A stretch of 64,000 nucleotides of DNA from an uncultured Eubacteriales bacterium. Lineage in GTDB: Bacteria; Bacillota; Clostridia; Peptostreptococcales; Anaerovoracaceae. The stretch lies in assembly GCA_949286985.1 (NCBI GenBank), contig CASEEM010000004.1, positions 31,164 to 95,163 of the forward strand. Reading direction: 5' to 3'. Of this stretch, positions 44,184 to 53,239 are shown piece by piece. The notes under the pieces are model-generated. The model made no database searches, was not told where the DNA came from, and saw nothing but the letters and a program-made list of their open reading frames with translations. Both the position numbers and the translations under genes were made by a program. Every line of letters begins with the position of its first letter. Position 1 is the stretch's first letter.

Positions 44184-45680
44184 ATGATAAAGATCAACAA
44201 ACCTCTCAATCGCAATACTACAGTGATCAGCATCATCGTCATCATCATCGTCTTGATCACGCTCTTCTTTTTCGTCCTTCAGAAGATGAACATGGTCGAT
44301 AAGAAGGCTTATCGCAGCTATGTCCAAGAGCTGGAAACTGCCGCCGAGGGCTTCACATCCAATCAGGATATGATGGATTATCTCAAGAACTGGGCATCGG
44401 AAGAGAATGTCCTGTTCACGACTGACAGCGCACAGAATATCATCATTGCGCGGAACGCCTCCGCCCTGACGACGTCGAAGCCGACTGTCGTTTGCGTCGA
44501 TTATAATTATCGTACGGCGAAGACACAGGCCACCGCCATCGCCGCAGCACAGTCTGTCGCCAAGCAGCAGATCGAGAATGCCGGAGATACCATCGTCGTC
44601 TTCTTAAACAATTCGAGAGGCAATCATCAAGGCGCCGCCGGACTGGATACCTCCTCCCTCCCTGCCGATTCCGATATCATCTACCTTTCTTCGGAATCGA
44701 GCCTCCACCTCTCCTCCAATTCTTATGCGGCGAACCGCATCTCCTACTCCATCCCTTGCGAGATGCAGACGCGCACGCTCAACACAGGATTCAAGATCAA
44801 GATTGAAGGCCTTCCGACCGGCGAAGCCGATGCTTCCATCAAGGCAGGCAACAATCCGATCCAGCTCATGAACACCGTACTCTCCTGGCTGAAGTCGAAG
44901 ACCCTGAGCTTTGAGATCGGCGATCTCAAGGTCGGCAATGAAGGAAGCATGTATCCTTCCTCCATCGAATTCACCGTCCTCGCCGACTTCTCGGAAGAGG
45001 AAGATATCATCAATTATCTCGATAAGCGCGTTGAAGCCTTTAATGATAATATGAAGGACGAAGAGACGAAGCCGACCTATTCCTACGAGGTCATCGAGGA
45101 TGAGAGTCAGCTTCCTTCCGTCGTTCTCGACCCGGAGGCCATCGACAAATTCAACATCCTCCTCTATCTCATCAAGGACGGCAAGTACGCCTTCGAGGAT
45201 TTCGGTGAAGCACCGAAGGGCTTTGAGCCGAATGAGACCTGCGGTATCAACAGCATCGAACAGCTCTATTACAGCGACGGCTCGCTCGTCCTCACCATGA
45301 CGACCTCCGCTTATAACGAAACCATCCTGAACGAGATCGAATCGGACAATCGCAAAGCGGCCAACCTCGCCGATGTACCCTTCCGCATCCTGCGCTCGTA
45401 TCCGTCCTACCGCGCGGAGGATACCGCCGACGACCTCCTCCACCGCTTTACGGCCCTCTTCAGCAAGATGAACAGCGTCGATGCCAAGAACATCGTCATC
45501 AAAGAAGAGGAAGACAAAGGCTTCAATGCCATGTCCATCCTCCACGCTAAGCAGCCGGAAGCGGCCATCATCCACCTCGCCCTCCCGGAAGGTGACTCCT
45601 CCACCTCCATCCGGGCCACGAATACCATCATGAATATCATCGCTTCGAGCGACAGAAGCGGTATCCTGAATCAATTTTGA
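44184..45680 (+). CDS. Membrane-anchored protein with degenerate M20/PepD-like peptidase fold
   Basis: 498 residues with one N-terminal TM anchor (about 13-33) and a large extracytoplasmic part. By eye it follows PepD (Xaa-His dipeptidase, M20): the metal-binding strand GHMDMV is here VCVDYNYR (103-110), the glutamate pair before GAFGLD becomes NNSRGNHQGAAGLD (142-155), LNLDSE becomes IYLSSES (166-172), and the lid-domain motif GGHSG-x2-I-x2-GR-N is GLPTGEADASIKAGNNP. The family's histidine and acidic metal ligands are therefore replaced, pointing to a non-catalytic relative or a binding protein. The start at 44184 has GAAGGAG upstream. Alone on the + strand between rpmB (divergent) and a bidirectional terminator. 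PepD kinship is inferred, not proven. Confidence 0.6.
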   Translation: MIKINKPLNRNTTVISIIVIIIVLITLFFFVLQKMNMVDKKAYRSYVQELETAAEGFTSNQDMMDYLKNWASEENVLFTTDSAQNIIIARNASALTTSKPTVVCVDYNYRTAKTQATAIAAAQSVAKQQIENAGDTIVVFLNNSRGNHQGAAGLDTSSLPADSDIIYLSSESSLHLSSNSYAANRISYSIPCEMQTRTLNTGFKIKIEGLPTGEADASIKAGNNPIQLMNTVLSWLKSKTLSFEIGDLKVGNEGSMYPSSIEFTVLADFSEEEDIINYLDKRVEAFNDNMKDEETKPTYSYEVIEDESQLPSVVLDPEAIDKFNILLYLIKDGKYAFEDFGEAPKGFEPNETCGINSIEQLYYSDGSLVLTMTTSAYNETILNEIESDNRKAANLADVPFRILRSYPSYRAEDTADDLLHRFTALFSKMNSVDAKNIVIKEEEDKGFNAMSILHAKQPEAAIIHLALPEGDSSTSIRATNTIMNIIASSDRSGILNQF

Positions 45681-45711
45681 TCGATATTCATTATCATCAT
45701 CGTCGCGAAAA

Positions 45712-45747
45712 AAAAGGCTTGCCCGAGTCATCTCAGGCAAGCCTTTT
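45712..45747. terminator. Bidirectional terminator between convergent genes
   Basis: AAAAGGCTTGCC (45712-45723) and GGCAAGCCTTTT (45736-45747) form a 12-bp stem with A-run before and T-run after, serving both the M20-like gene and the phospholipase gene. Confidence 0.9.
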
Positions 45748-45807
45748 ACTTTAGAGAAACTGAATCTATGTGCATCATCACGAAACGAAAGCGTTCCATC
45801 TCTTCCT

Positions 45808-46698
45808 TTAACCGGCCGATTCCTCCGTCTCCGTTCCGGTCGTATAACTCATCGAACCGAGCGTCTTCCGAAGCGCTTCCTCCTCTCGGTCGGCGAAGTA
45901 ACGCTTGCCCGCCTTCATGAAATAAGCCGAGCGCTCTTCCGCCGAGCGGACAAGATCCTCAAGTGAGTCCGTGCGCTCTTCCCCGTCCACCGGATCCACC
46001 CATCGCTCCGGGAGGTCTCGGGACAGCTTCAGCGGCGAAACATGACTCGTAATAAAGCCCTTCCCGCCGATGAAACGCTCCGCAATGCCGTAGAGGCTGC
46101 GCATGAATCCGTGGCGGCTCGTGAAGAAGCTTCTCACGAAATGCATGTCCTGAAAGGATTTCACGATCCATTCCTTCTTCACCTCGAGATGATATGCCTC
46201 CGCGAGCGAATCGTGAAGAAGGTCCGCGAGTTCTTCCATTTCCGCCGAAGGAGGCATCGGATTCGCATGATCCGAAGGAATGACCGGATCTCCGTAATCT
46301 TCCTCGTGATGCTTCGATGCGAGCGCAATCTCGAGATATCCGTGCCCGCCCGGACCGCCGTAAGGCATGCCCTCCTCTGTCATCGCCGTAACATAGGGAT
46401 GAATCACCGTATCCGTTGCATAATGGCAAAGAAAGCCCAGAGCGAATTCCTGCTGCGCTTCCGTCTTCGCATGACGCATCAGCGCAAGAAGGAAGCGGCC
46501 CGTCTGCTCCTCATGCATCCGGTTCCCGAGCTCCGGGAGATCGAATCGGCGTTTTCGGCCGCTTTTCCAGACCTCGAAGAAAAAGAAGATATCGGGACCG
46601 TTCGCTCCGCAGGCGAAGGCTTCCGGATGGTTGATAAGAAGCGCCGCCGCTTCGGCGGCATTTTTGGCGATGCGAACATGTGTATAACCTTCCGGCAT
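45808..46698 (-). CDS. Zinc-dependent phospholipase C family protein
   Basis: 296 residues of the Zn_dep_PLPC family, mostly helical. Histidines expected to bind zinc appear in MPEGYTHVRIAK, the NGPDIFFF motif, GNRMHEEQTG and FLCHYATDTVIHPYV. Despite the family name, most such proteins are uncharacterised. No signal peptide, so it may act in the cytosol. It begins nine bases after the MFS gene stop, and the two are likely co-transcribed. Confidence 0.8.
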   Translation of the reverse strand: MPEGYTHVRIAKNAAEAAALLINHPEAFACGANGPDIFFFFEVWKSGRKRRFDLPELGNRMHEEQTGRFLLALMRHAKTEAQQEFALGFLCHYATDTVIHPYVTAMTEEGMPYGGPGGHGYLEIALASKHHEEDYGDPVIPSDHANPMPPSAEMEELADLLHDSLAEAYHLEVKKEWIVKSFQDMHFVRSFFTSRHGFMRSLYGIAERFIGGKGFITSHVSPLKLSRDLPERWVDPVDGEERTDSLEDLVRSAEERSAYFMKAGKRYFADREEEALRKTLGSMSYTTGTETEESAG

Positions 46699-46707
46699 AT
46701 TCCCTCC

Positions 46708-48075
46708 TTAAATCCGCTTGTTATCGCCCTTCAGCGTGCGCGGCAGAACGAAGAAGAAGAGCACCGCACCGAAGAAGATGATGAGAATAATTGACAGAAT
46801 ACCGTATTGACCTGCCGATGCGTGAATGGCATCCATCTGCGCCGTCGTGGCCGTAGCCGCCGTCAGGCCCTTCGCTTCAAGCATTCTCGCCGAGACGAAC
46901 GAGCTGACAAATCCGACCATCGCCGGTCCGAGAATCGACGAGAACTTACCGAAGATATCGAAGAAGCCAAAGAATTCGCCGCTGCGGTCGCGGTCCGGAA
47001 TCAGCTTACCGAACATCGAACGGGAAAGCGCCTGAATACCGCCCTGGCTCGTGGCGCAGAGAACGGCAAGCGTCCAGAACTGCCAGAGGCTGTCCATAAA
47101 GAAGCCGAAGATGCAGATGAACATGTAAACGCAAATTCCGACGCCGACCATCTTTCGTGCTCCGAACTTCTCTGCCAGCTTCATATAGAGGAGGCAGAAA
47201 GGCAGGCCGAGGACCTGAACCAGGAGAAGTGCCAGGAGCATACCCGCCGAATCCAGTCCGAGATTCGTGCCGTAGCTCGTCGCCATATTGATGATGGTAT
47301 GGACACCATCAATATAGAAGAAATAAGCGATGATGAAGACGAGCATCGGCTTATCGGCGCCGATTTCGCGAATGGTATAGAAGACGCCGCGGAGATTGCG
47401 ACCAATATCGCCCTTCTCATACGGCTTGCCCGACTTCTGCTCGCAGTTGCGAAGGAGCGGAATACTGAAGCTGAACCACCAAATCGCCGTGATGACGAAA
47501 ATGACCGTGAGCGACGTGAGCATCGGAACACCGACCGCATTCATGACCAGGAAGATGATCAGCGGAATGGTCGAGCCGCCGAGATAGCCGAGTCCGTATC
47601 CCAGGGTCGAGACCGAATCCATGCGGTCCTCTGTCGTGATATCCGTCAGGAAGGCATCATAATAAATGCAGGAGGTATCGAAGCCGATCGTGCTCAGGAT
47701 ATAGAATACCAGGATGAGCATCGCGACCTCATCGGCCTTATCGGTCGACGATGTGAAGTCCATACCCGGCGTCAGCGAAAGGCCGAGAACGGACAGGACA
47801 CCGAGAAGCATGAAGACGGCAAAGAGCTTCTTTCTCATCCCTCGAATATCGCCGAAAACTCCGAGGAAAGGCGCCGCCAAAGCGACGATGGCCATTGCGA
47901 TGCTGGTCGCATAACCCCAGGTCGACATGCTGGATGCCGTATCGGATGTATTCGCCGCTACCGTATCGAAGAAGATCGGCAGAATCGTGACAACAATGAC
48001 CGAATGCGCACTGTTTGCCCAGTCGTACATCATCCAGCTGATCTCTTGCTTCGTGAACTTTTTCAATAATTTCAT
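46708..48075 (-). CDS. MFS transporter, UMF1/Atg22-like family
   Basis: 455 residues with about 12 TM segments. The N-terminus EISWMMYDWANSAHSVIVVT is the hallmark of the UMF1 (Atg22-like vacuolar effluxer) family, and the second half has GIQALSRSMFGKLIPDRDRSGEFFGFFDIFGKFSS, also typical. Substrate unknown, possibly amino acids or lipids. Divergent from the PBP gene; the 250 bases between contain an A/T-rich region with TATAAT at 48242-48247 but no clear -35. Confidence 0.88.
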   Translation of the reverse strand: MKLLKKFTKQEISWMMYDWANSAHSVIVVTILPIFFDTVAANTSDTASSMSTWGYATSIAMAIVALAAPFLGVFGDIRGMRKKLFAVFMLLGVLSVLGLSLTPGMDFTSSTDKADEVAMLILVFYILSTIGFDTSCIYYDAFLTDITTEDRMDSVSTLGYGLGYLGGSTIPLIIFLVMNAVGVPMLTSLTVIFVITAIWWFSFSIPLLRNCEQKSGKPYEKGDIGRNLRGVFYTIREIGADKPMLVFIIAYFFYIDGVHTIINMATSYGTNLGLDSAGMLLALLLVQVLGLPFCLLYMKLAEKFGARKMVGVGICVYMFICIFGFFMDSLWQFWTLAVLCATSQGGIQALSRSMFGKLIPDRDRSGEFFGFFDIFGKFSSILGPAMVGFVSSFVSARMLEAKGLTAATATTAQMDAIHASAGQYGILSIILIIFFGAVLFFFVLPRTLKGDNKRI

Positions 48076-48325
48076 GAATGAACCTCCATTAAGCGGTACA
48101 ATATCTTTCTTATTCTAAACGGTCTGTTTGATAAATACAATCTGTATCATGTAAGAACGGTGTAAACTCCCCTCTTCGATTTCGTACGAAAAATTATACT
48201 TTCAAAAATGCATCTGCATATTCTATTCAAGAAAACTGTGATATAATAGTTCAGAATTTGACTTTCATTATAAAGCATTTAATTTTTACATTATATCGGC
48301 ATCCGAGGATGCAGGAGGACTATCG

Positions 48326-51300
48326 ATGAGAACTGACAAAGAGCACCGCTCCAAGAACAATCGAGAGATCGACGAATTTCTTTCTCAATTCGATGAACCC
48401 CAAGACAAAGAGCTTACTTCACTCGATCTCGAAACTTACATCGAGAAGGATCGTGCCTCGTCCGAGAAGGCGGACAGCGAGACGGGCGGCAGACGCCGCA
48501 GCAAGCGTGACAAGAAGGATCAAGCCAAGAAGTCCCGTCGTGCTTCGAAGGGCAAGCAGAAGAAATCCCTCAAGTACCGTCTATTCCTGAAGGACAATCC
48601 GGATTACGATCCGTCTCTCGGCGCAACCTATCAGAAGAACGGCAAGACCATCAAGAACAAGCCGACAAAGGTCAGCATCAAGAAGGTCATTCGAGACCTC
48701 TTTGTTCTCGGCGTTGTGATGGCCCTCATCGCTCTCGTTTACAGCTTTGTCGTCATCACCTCGGCACCGAAAATCAATCCGAAGAACATCTACGACACCG
48801 TAGCACAGAGCTCGATCATCTATGACGACCAAGGTAACGAAGTCGATTCGGTCTATTACGATCAGGACCGTAAGCTGGTCAGCTATGAGGATCTCCCGGA
48901 GAATCTGATCAACGCTTTCGTTGCTCTCGAAGACAAGACCTTCTGGGATCACCACGGCTTCAACTGGACACGAATGATCGGCGCCGTCTTCCAGGCTATC
49001 TTCTCCTCCGGCAATGTCAGCGGTACGAGTACCATTACCCAGCAGCTCGCCCGCAATGTCTATCTGCCGGATATCAAGAGCCAGCGCAGCATCAAGAGAA
49101 AAATCATCGAGATGTATTATGCGAGCCAGATTGAGCGCGCTCTTTCCAAGGAAGAGATCATCGAAGCTTATTTGAACACCGTCTATTTCGGATTCGGCAA
49201 CTACGGCATCTACAATGCCGCCCATACGTATTATTCCAAGGATCCGAAGGATTTGACGCTCGTTCAATGCGCTTCCCTGGCCGCACTCCCGCAGGCTCCG
49301 GATACGTATGCGCTTATTAAATACATGGCTCCGGGAAACGTCACGGAGGATACGATGAACATCATCGCCCGTAACCCGGACACCTATGTAGCGAACGATG
49401 TCGCGAAGAATCGCCGTCAGACCTGCCTTAAATTCATGTATGAACAGGGTTATATCAGCAAAGAGGATTACGAAGCCAACAAGGATCTCGACCTCATCGA
49501 CTTCATCGATCCGGATATCAGCAACAACCAGAATGCCTATTCTTATTTCAAAGAATACATGGTCGATGCGGTCACCGAGGACCTGATGGAGAAGTATGAC
49601 CTCTCGGCAGCCGATGCGGAACGCATGATTTATACCGGCGGTCTCAATATCTACTCCACCATGGATTCGACCGCACAGAGAGTCATCACGAAGGAATTCC
49701 AGGATGCATCGAACTTCCCTACGCTGACGAACATTCGCACGGACGGAAGCGGCAACATCCTCGATTCCTCGGGCAACATCATGCTGTATAAATACTCGAA
49801 CATGTTCAATGCGGATAACCAATTCGTCTTGAACGCTTCCGAAGTCACCGTCAACGAGGACGGTTCCGTCACCGTCAAGCGCGGACACCGTCTGAATATC
49901 TATACGACGAAAGTAAAGGGCGTCACGGATTACAGCCTGGAGTTCAAGCAGATCTATACATCGGAGGAAGGTGTTCTCTATATCTACTCCGGCGGTTATA
50001 TCAATATTCCGGCAAAATATAAGACGCTGGATGACGAGGACAACCTGGTAATCTCCGCGGATTATTTCAAGGATTATGAAGGTCTTCTGACCATCAGCGG
50101 TGACACCGTCATCATCAACCGGGATGCTTATTCCCTGAACCCGAAGACCATTCAGCCGCAGGCGGCCATGGTCATCGTCGAAGTCGGCACGGGCGAACTC
50201 AAGGCCATGGTCGGCGGACGCAACCAGACCGGTTCGAGACTCTATAACCGTGCACTCAACCCGCGTCAGCCGGGATCCTCCATCAAGCCGCTCAGCGTCT
50301 ACAGCGCTGCCCTTCAGAAGAGTTATGAGCTTCAATCGAAGGGACAGAAGTGGCCGTTTGTCAACACCGGTCATGACAAGCAGGGAACGAAGTATTACGG
50401 CGATTATCTGACTGCCAGCTCCGTCATCATCGACGAACCGATGACCTTTAACGGTCAAACCTGGCCGCAGAACTCCACCCGCTCCTTCTCCGGTGCCGTT
50501 ACCATGAGAAAAGCGCTTCAGCAATCCATCAACACCGTTGCTGTAAAGATTCAGCTGCAGGTCGGCAACGAGTTCTCCGCAGATCTTCTGGAGAAATACG
50601 GTCTCTCGACCGTCGTCACCGAGGGCTCGGTCAGCGATATGAACTCCGCCGCACTGGCACTCGGAGGTATGACGAAGGGAGCCATCCCTCTCGAGATGGC
50701 GCAAGCTTATGCCACCTTCCCGAACGGCGGTGTTCGTCAAAGCACGATTTCCTACACGAAGGTTACGGATCGTAACGGCAAGACGCTTCTCACAGCCGAG
50801 TCGGAAGGCACCAAGGTTCTTGACGAAGGTGTCGCCTGGATCATGACCGATATGCTGAGATCCGTTGTCACGAACGGACTCGGTACCCCGGCTGCCACCA
50901 GCGGTGTTGCTGCCGGAGGTAAGACAGGTACGACCGACCAGAATTACGACATTTGGTTCGACGGTTTCACGCCGACCTATGCTGCTTCCCTCTGGATCGG
51001 AACGGACGTCAATATCAGACTTTCGTCCATGTCCTATATGTCTGCAAGACTCTGGGGACGCATCATGAACCAGATTCCTGCCGCGCTCACCGGTTCTTAT
51101 AAGGCCCGACCGAGCAATGTCATCTACAGCGGCGGCGAATATTATACGACAGGAACCAATACCGGCCGCGTTTCGGTCGATAAGGTCAAAACCGACGAAG
51201 ACAAGGACAAGGATAAGGATAAAGACAAGGAAAAGGATACTTCCAAGAAGCCTTCTTCGTCCGGTAGCGGCAGCCAAGGCGGAGGTTCGACGGGCGGCTC

Positions 51301-51421
51301 TTCCGGCGGCGGTACTACCGAAGGCGGAGGTTCGACGGGCGGCGGTGGCTCCACCGAAGGCGGAGGAGGTACCTCGGGCGGCGGAGAGACACCGGAACCG
51401 CCGGCAGAGAACGCTGCTTAA
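48326..51421 (+). CDS. Class A penicillin-binding protein (bifunctional transglycosylase/transpeptidase)
   Basis: Peptidoglycan synthase of 1031 residues. A long basic cytoplasmic N-terminus (about 1-125) leads to one TM (about 128-148), then GT51 transglycosylase with EDKTFWDHHGF and GTSTITQQLARNVYL, an insert rich in beta-strands (about 450-600), and the transpeptidase with SxxK in PGSSIKPLS, SxN in QQSINTVAV and KTG in GGKTGTTD. The C-terminus is low-complexity: a (KD)n stretch followed by a Gly/Ser/Thr-rich tail ending PEPPAENAA. Length fits PBP1a types with tails in clostridia. AGGAGGA precedes the ATG. Monocistronic, ending at the terminator at 51461-51488. Confidence 0.95.
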   Translation: MRTDKEHRSKNNREIDEFLSQFDEPQDKELTSLDLETYIEKDRASSEKADSETGGRRRSKRDKKDQAKKSRRASKGKQKKSLKYRLFLKDNPDYDPSLGATYQKNGKTIKNKPTKVSIKKVIRDLFVLGVVMALIALVYSFVVITSAPKINPKNIYDTVAQSSIIYDDQGNEVDSVYYDQDRKLVSYEDLPENLINAFVALEDKTFWDHHGFNWTRMIGAVFQAIFSSGNVSGTSTITQQLARNVYLPDIKSQRSIKRKIIEMYYASQIERALSKEEIIEAYLNTVYFGFGNYGIYNAAHTYYSKDPKDLTLVQCASLAALPQAPDTYALIKYMAPGNVTEDTMNIIARNPDTYVANDVAKNRRQTCLKFMYEQGYISKEDYEANKDLDLIDFIDPDISNNQNAYSYFKEYMVDAVTEDLMEKYDLSAADAERMIYTGGLNIYSTMDSTAQRVITKEFQDASNFPTLTNIRTDGSGNILDSSGNIMLYKYSNMFNADNQFVLNASEVTVNEDGSVTVKRGHRLNIYTTKVKGVTDYSLEFKQIYTSEEGVLYIYSGGYINIPAKYKTLDDEDNLVISADYFKDYEGLLTISGDTVIINRDAYSLNPKTIQPQAAMVIVEVGTGELKAMVGGRNQTGSRLYNRALNPRQPGSSIKPLSVYSAALQKSYELQSKGQKWPFVNTGHDKQGTKYYGDYLTASSVIIDEPMTFNGQTWPQNSTRSFSGAVTMRKALQQSINTVAVKIQLQVGNEFSADLLEKYGLSTVVTEGSVSDMNSAALALGGMTKGAIPLEMAQAYATFPNGGVRQSTISYTKVTDRNGKTLLTAESEGTKVLDEGVAWIMTDMLRSVVTNGLGTPAATSGVAAGGKTGTTDQNYDIWFDGFTPTYAASLWIGTDVNIRLSSMSYMSARLWGRIMNQIPAALTGSYKARPSNVIYSGGEYYTTGTNTGRVSVDKVKTDEDKDKDKDKDKEKDTSKKPSSSGSGSQGGGSTGGSSGGGTTEGGGSTGGGGSTEGGGGTSGGGETPEPPAENAA
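51276..51342 (+). repeat. In-frame 22-base direct repeat in the PBP tail
   Basis: The same 22 bases occur at 51276-51297 and 51321-51342, 45 bases (15 codons) apart, both encoding part of a Gly/Ser/Thr-rich tail. Such repeats let the tail change length by slippage or recombination. Confidence 0.75.
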
Positions 51422-51460
51422 GACTTCTCCTTCTCTGAAAGAAATCACAGCAAACAAAGT

Positions 51461-51488
51461 AGACCTCGCAGGATTCCCTGCGAGGTCT
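51461..51488. terminator. Bidirectional terminator between the PBP and hydrogenase genes
   Basis: AGACCTCGCAGG (51461-51472) and CCTGCGAGGTCT (51477-51488), 12-bp stem and 4-base loop, with T-rich sequence after it on the + strand. Confidence 0.82.
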
Positions 51489-51517
51489 TTCTCATGATGC
51501 TGTATGTCATTGAACAA

Positions 51518-53239
51518 CTAGTGTTCCGTATGGAGCAGCATATGCGCCTTATGTGAAAGCGGCTCTTCCATGAACTCATCGTACAGCTTGATGATATCCG
51601 GATTCTCATGCGAGAAGCGAATATTGTAATTGCGATCGAGTTCGTAGAGTTCCTTGCCTCTTTCGAATGCGCACTCTTCACCGTCATGAATCGGTTGACC
51701 GCCACCTCCGACGCAGCCTCCCGGACAAGCCATGACTTCGACGAAGTCGTACTGAACCTCTCCGCGCTCCATCTTGTCGAGGAGTCGTCTCGTATTGCCG
51801 AGACCGCTGACAACGGCTGCGCGAACCGTGATACCGTTAATATCGATTTCCGTCTCCTGAACGCCGTCATTCGCATTGAAGCCGGTGCTGCGAACGGCAC
51901 GGAAGGCATCCGGATCCGGATTCTTGCCGGTGATAACCGCATAAGCCGTACGGAGTGCAGCTTCCATAACGCCGCCGGTGACACCGAAGATGACGCCGGC
52001 ACCGGTGCCCTCATGCATCGGGCTGTCGCTCGGAATATCGACCAAGGTCTCCGGACTGATGTGGGCGCTGCGAATCATGTGGACAAGCTCTCTCGTCGTG
52101 ATGACCGCATCGATATCGTGACCGGCATACTCTTCATAGAAGAGTTCCTTCTCACGCTCGGCCTTCTTCGCAACACAAGGCATAACGGATACCGTGTAGA
52201 TATTCTTCGGATCGACCCCAATCTTCTTAGCGAAGTATGTCTTCATCACGGCGCCGAACATCTGCTGCGGTGATTTGGCCGTTGACAGATACGGGACGAG
52301 ATGCGGATATTGCGACTTCGCGAAGCGTACCCAGCCCGGACAGCAGGAGGTGAACATCGGATGCTCCTTGAGCTCACCGCCCGTGAAGCGCTTGATGAAC
52401 TCGTTACCCTCCTCCATGATGGTGAGGTCAGCCGAGAATACGGTATCGAAGACATAATCGGCACCCATGCGCTTCAGCGAATCCATGATCTTGCCGACCG
52501 TCGCCTCCTCCGGCTTCATGCCGAGCTGTTCGCCCCATGCCGTTCTGACGGCCGGAGCAACCTGGACAACGACCACGCGGTTCGGATCCTCGATAGCCTC
52601 CCAGACTTTCTCCGAGTCGTCTCTCTCCTGGAGCGCACCGACCGGACAATGCGTGATGCATTGGCCGCAAAGAGCACAGGAAGCATCTTCGATCTTGCGG
52701 AGACCCGAGACTTCAACCATCGTACGGGATCCTGTACCGATTGCATCCCATACCGAAAGCGTCTGCACCTTGTCGCAGACCTGGACGCAGCGCATGCACT
52801 GAATGCACTTCGAAGAATCACGAATAAGCGGAAATTCATTGTTCCACGGACGTCTTTTCGACGAATAATGGAACGGAATCTCGCGAATATCCAGATCGTT
52901 GGCCATCTTCTGAAGACTGCAGTTGCCGCTTCTCGGGCAAGCTACACATTGATTGTTGTGCTGTGAAAGAATGAGTTCTACGTTCGTGCGTCTGTTCTTA
53001 CGAACCTTCGGGCTGTTCGTGTAGATGACCATGCCCTCCTCGCAGACATTGTTGCAGGAAGTGATCAAACGCTCTTTGCCCTCAAGCTCAACGACACAGA
53101 CCTTGCAAGCCGCGATTTCATTGATGCCCTTCAAATAGCAGAGCTTCGGAATCACGATTCCGTTCTGTTTGGCGGCATCCATGATCGTGGTGTTTTCCGG
53201 CACGGAAATGTTCTTTCCGTCAATAGTCAGATTTACCAT
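51518..53239 (-). CDS. hydA: [FeFe] hydrogenase, CpI-like (HydA)
   Basis: Reversible proton reduction at the H-cluster. In order: N-terminal [2Fe-2S] domain (C34, C45, C48, C62), His-ligated [4Fe-4S] (H-x3-C-x2-C-x5-C in HNNQCVACPRSGNC), two [4Fe-4S] motifs (CIQCMRCVQVC and CALCGQCITHC), then the H-cluster motifs TSCCPGW, MPCVAKKAERE and EVMACPGGCVGGGGQ. At 573 residues it has the size and modules of Clostridium pasteurianum CpI. Its ATG overlaps the preceding flavoprotein gene by seven bases, so the two probably form a complex linking hydrogen to pyridine nucleotide. Maturases HydEFG are not in the window. Confidence 0.97.
   Translation of the reverse strand: MVNLTIDGKNISVPENTTIMDAAKQNGIVIPKLCYLKGINEIAACKVCVVELEGKERLITSCNNVCEEGMVIYTNSPKVRKNRRTNVELILSQHNNQCVACPRSGNCSLQKMANDLDIREIPFHYSSKRRPWNNEFPLIRDSSKCIQCMRCVQVCDKVQTLSVWDAIGTGSRTMVEVSGLRKIEDASCALCGQCITHCPVGALQERDDSEKVWEAIEDPNRVVVVQVAPAVRTAWGEQLGMKPEEATVGKIMDSLKRMGADYVFDTVFSADLTIMEEGNEFIKRFTGGELKEHPMFTSCCPGWVRFAKSQYPHLVPYLSTAKSPQQMFGAVMKTYFAKKIGVDPKNIYTVSVMPCVAKKAEREKELFYEEYAGHDIDAVITTRELVHMIRSAHISPETLVDIPSDSPMHEGTGAGVIFGVTGGVMEAALRTAYAVITGKNPDPDAFRAVRSTGFNANDGVQETEIDINGITVRAAVVSGLGNTRRLLDKMERGEVQYDFVEVMACPGGCVGGGGQPIHDGEECAFERGKELYELDRNYNIRFSHENPDIIKLYDEFMEEPLSHKAHMLLHTEH

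Noticed and set aside
48581-51517. Long open frame (about 978 codons) on the minus strand opposite the PBP
   Set aside because: Shadow of the PBP gene; the + strand protein carries all GT51 and transpeptidase motifs.
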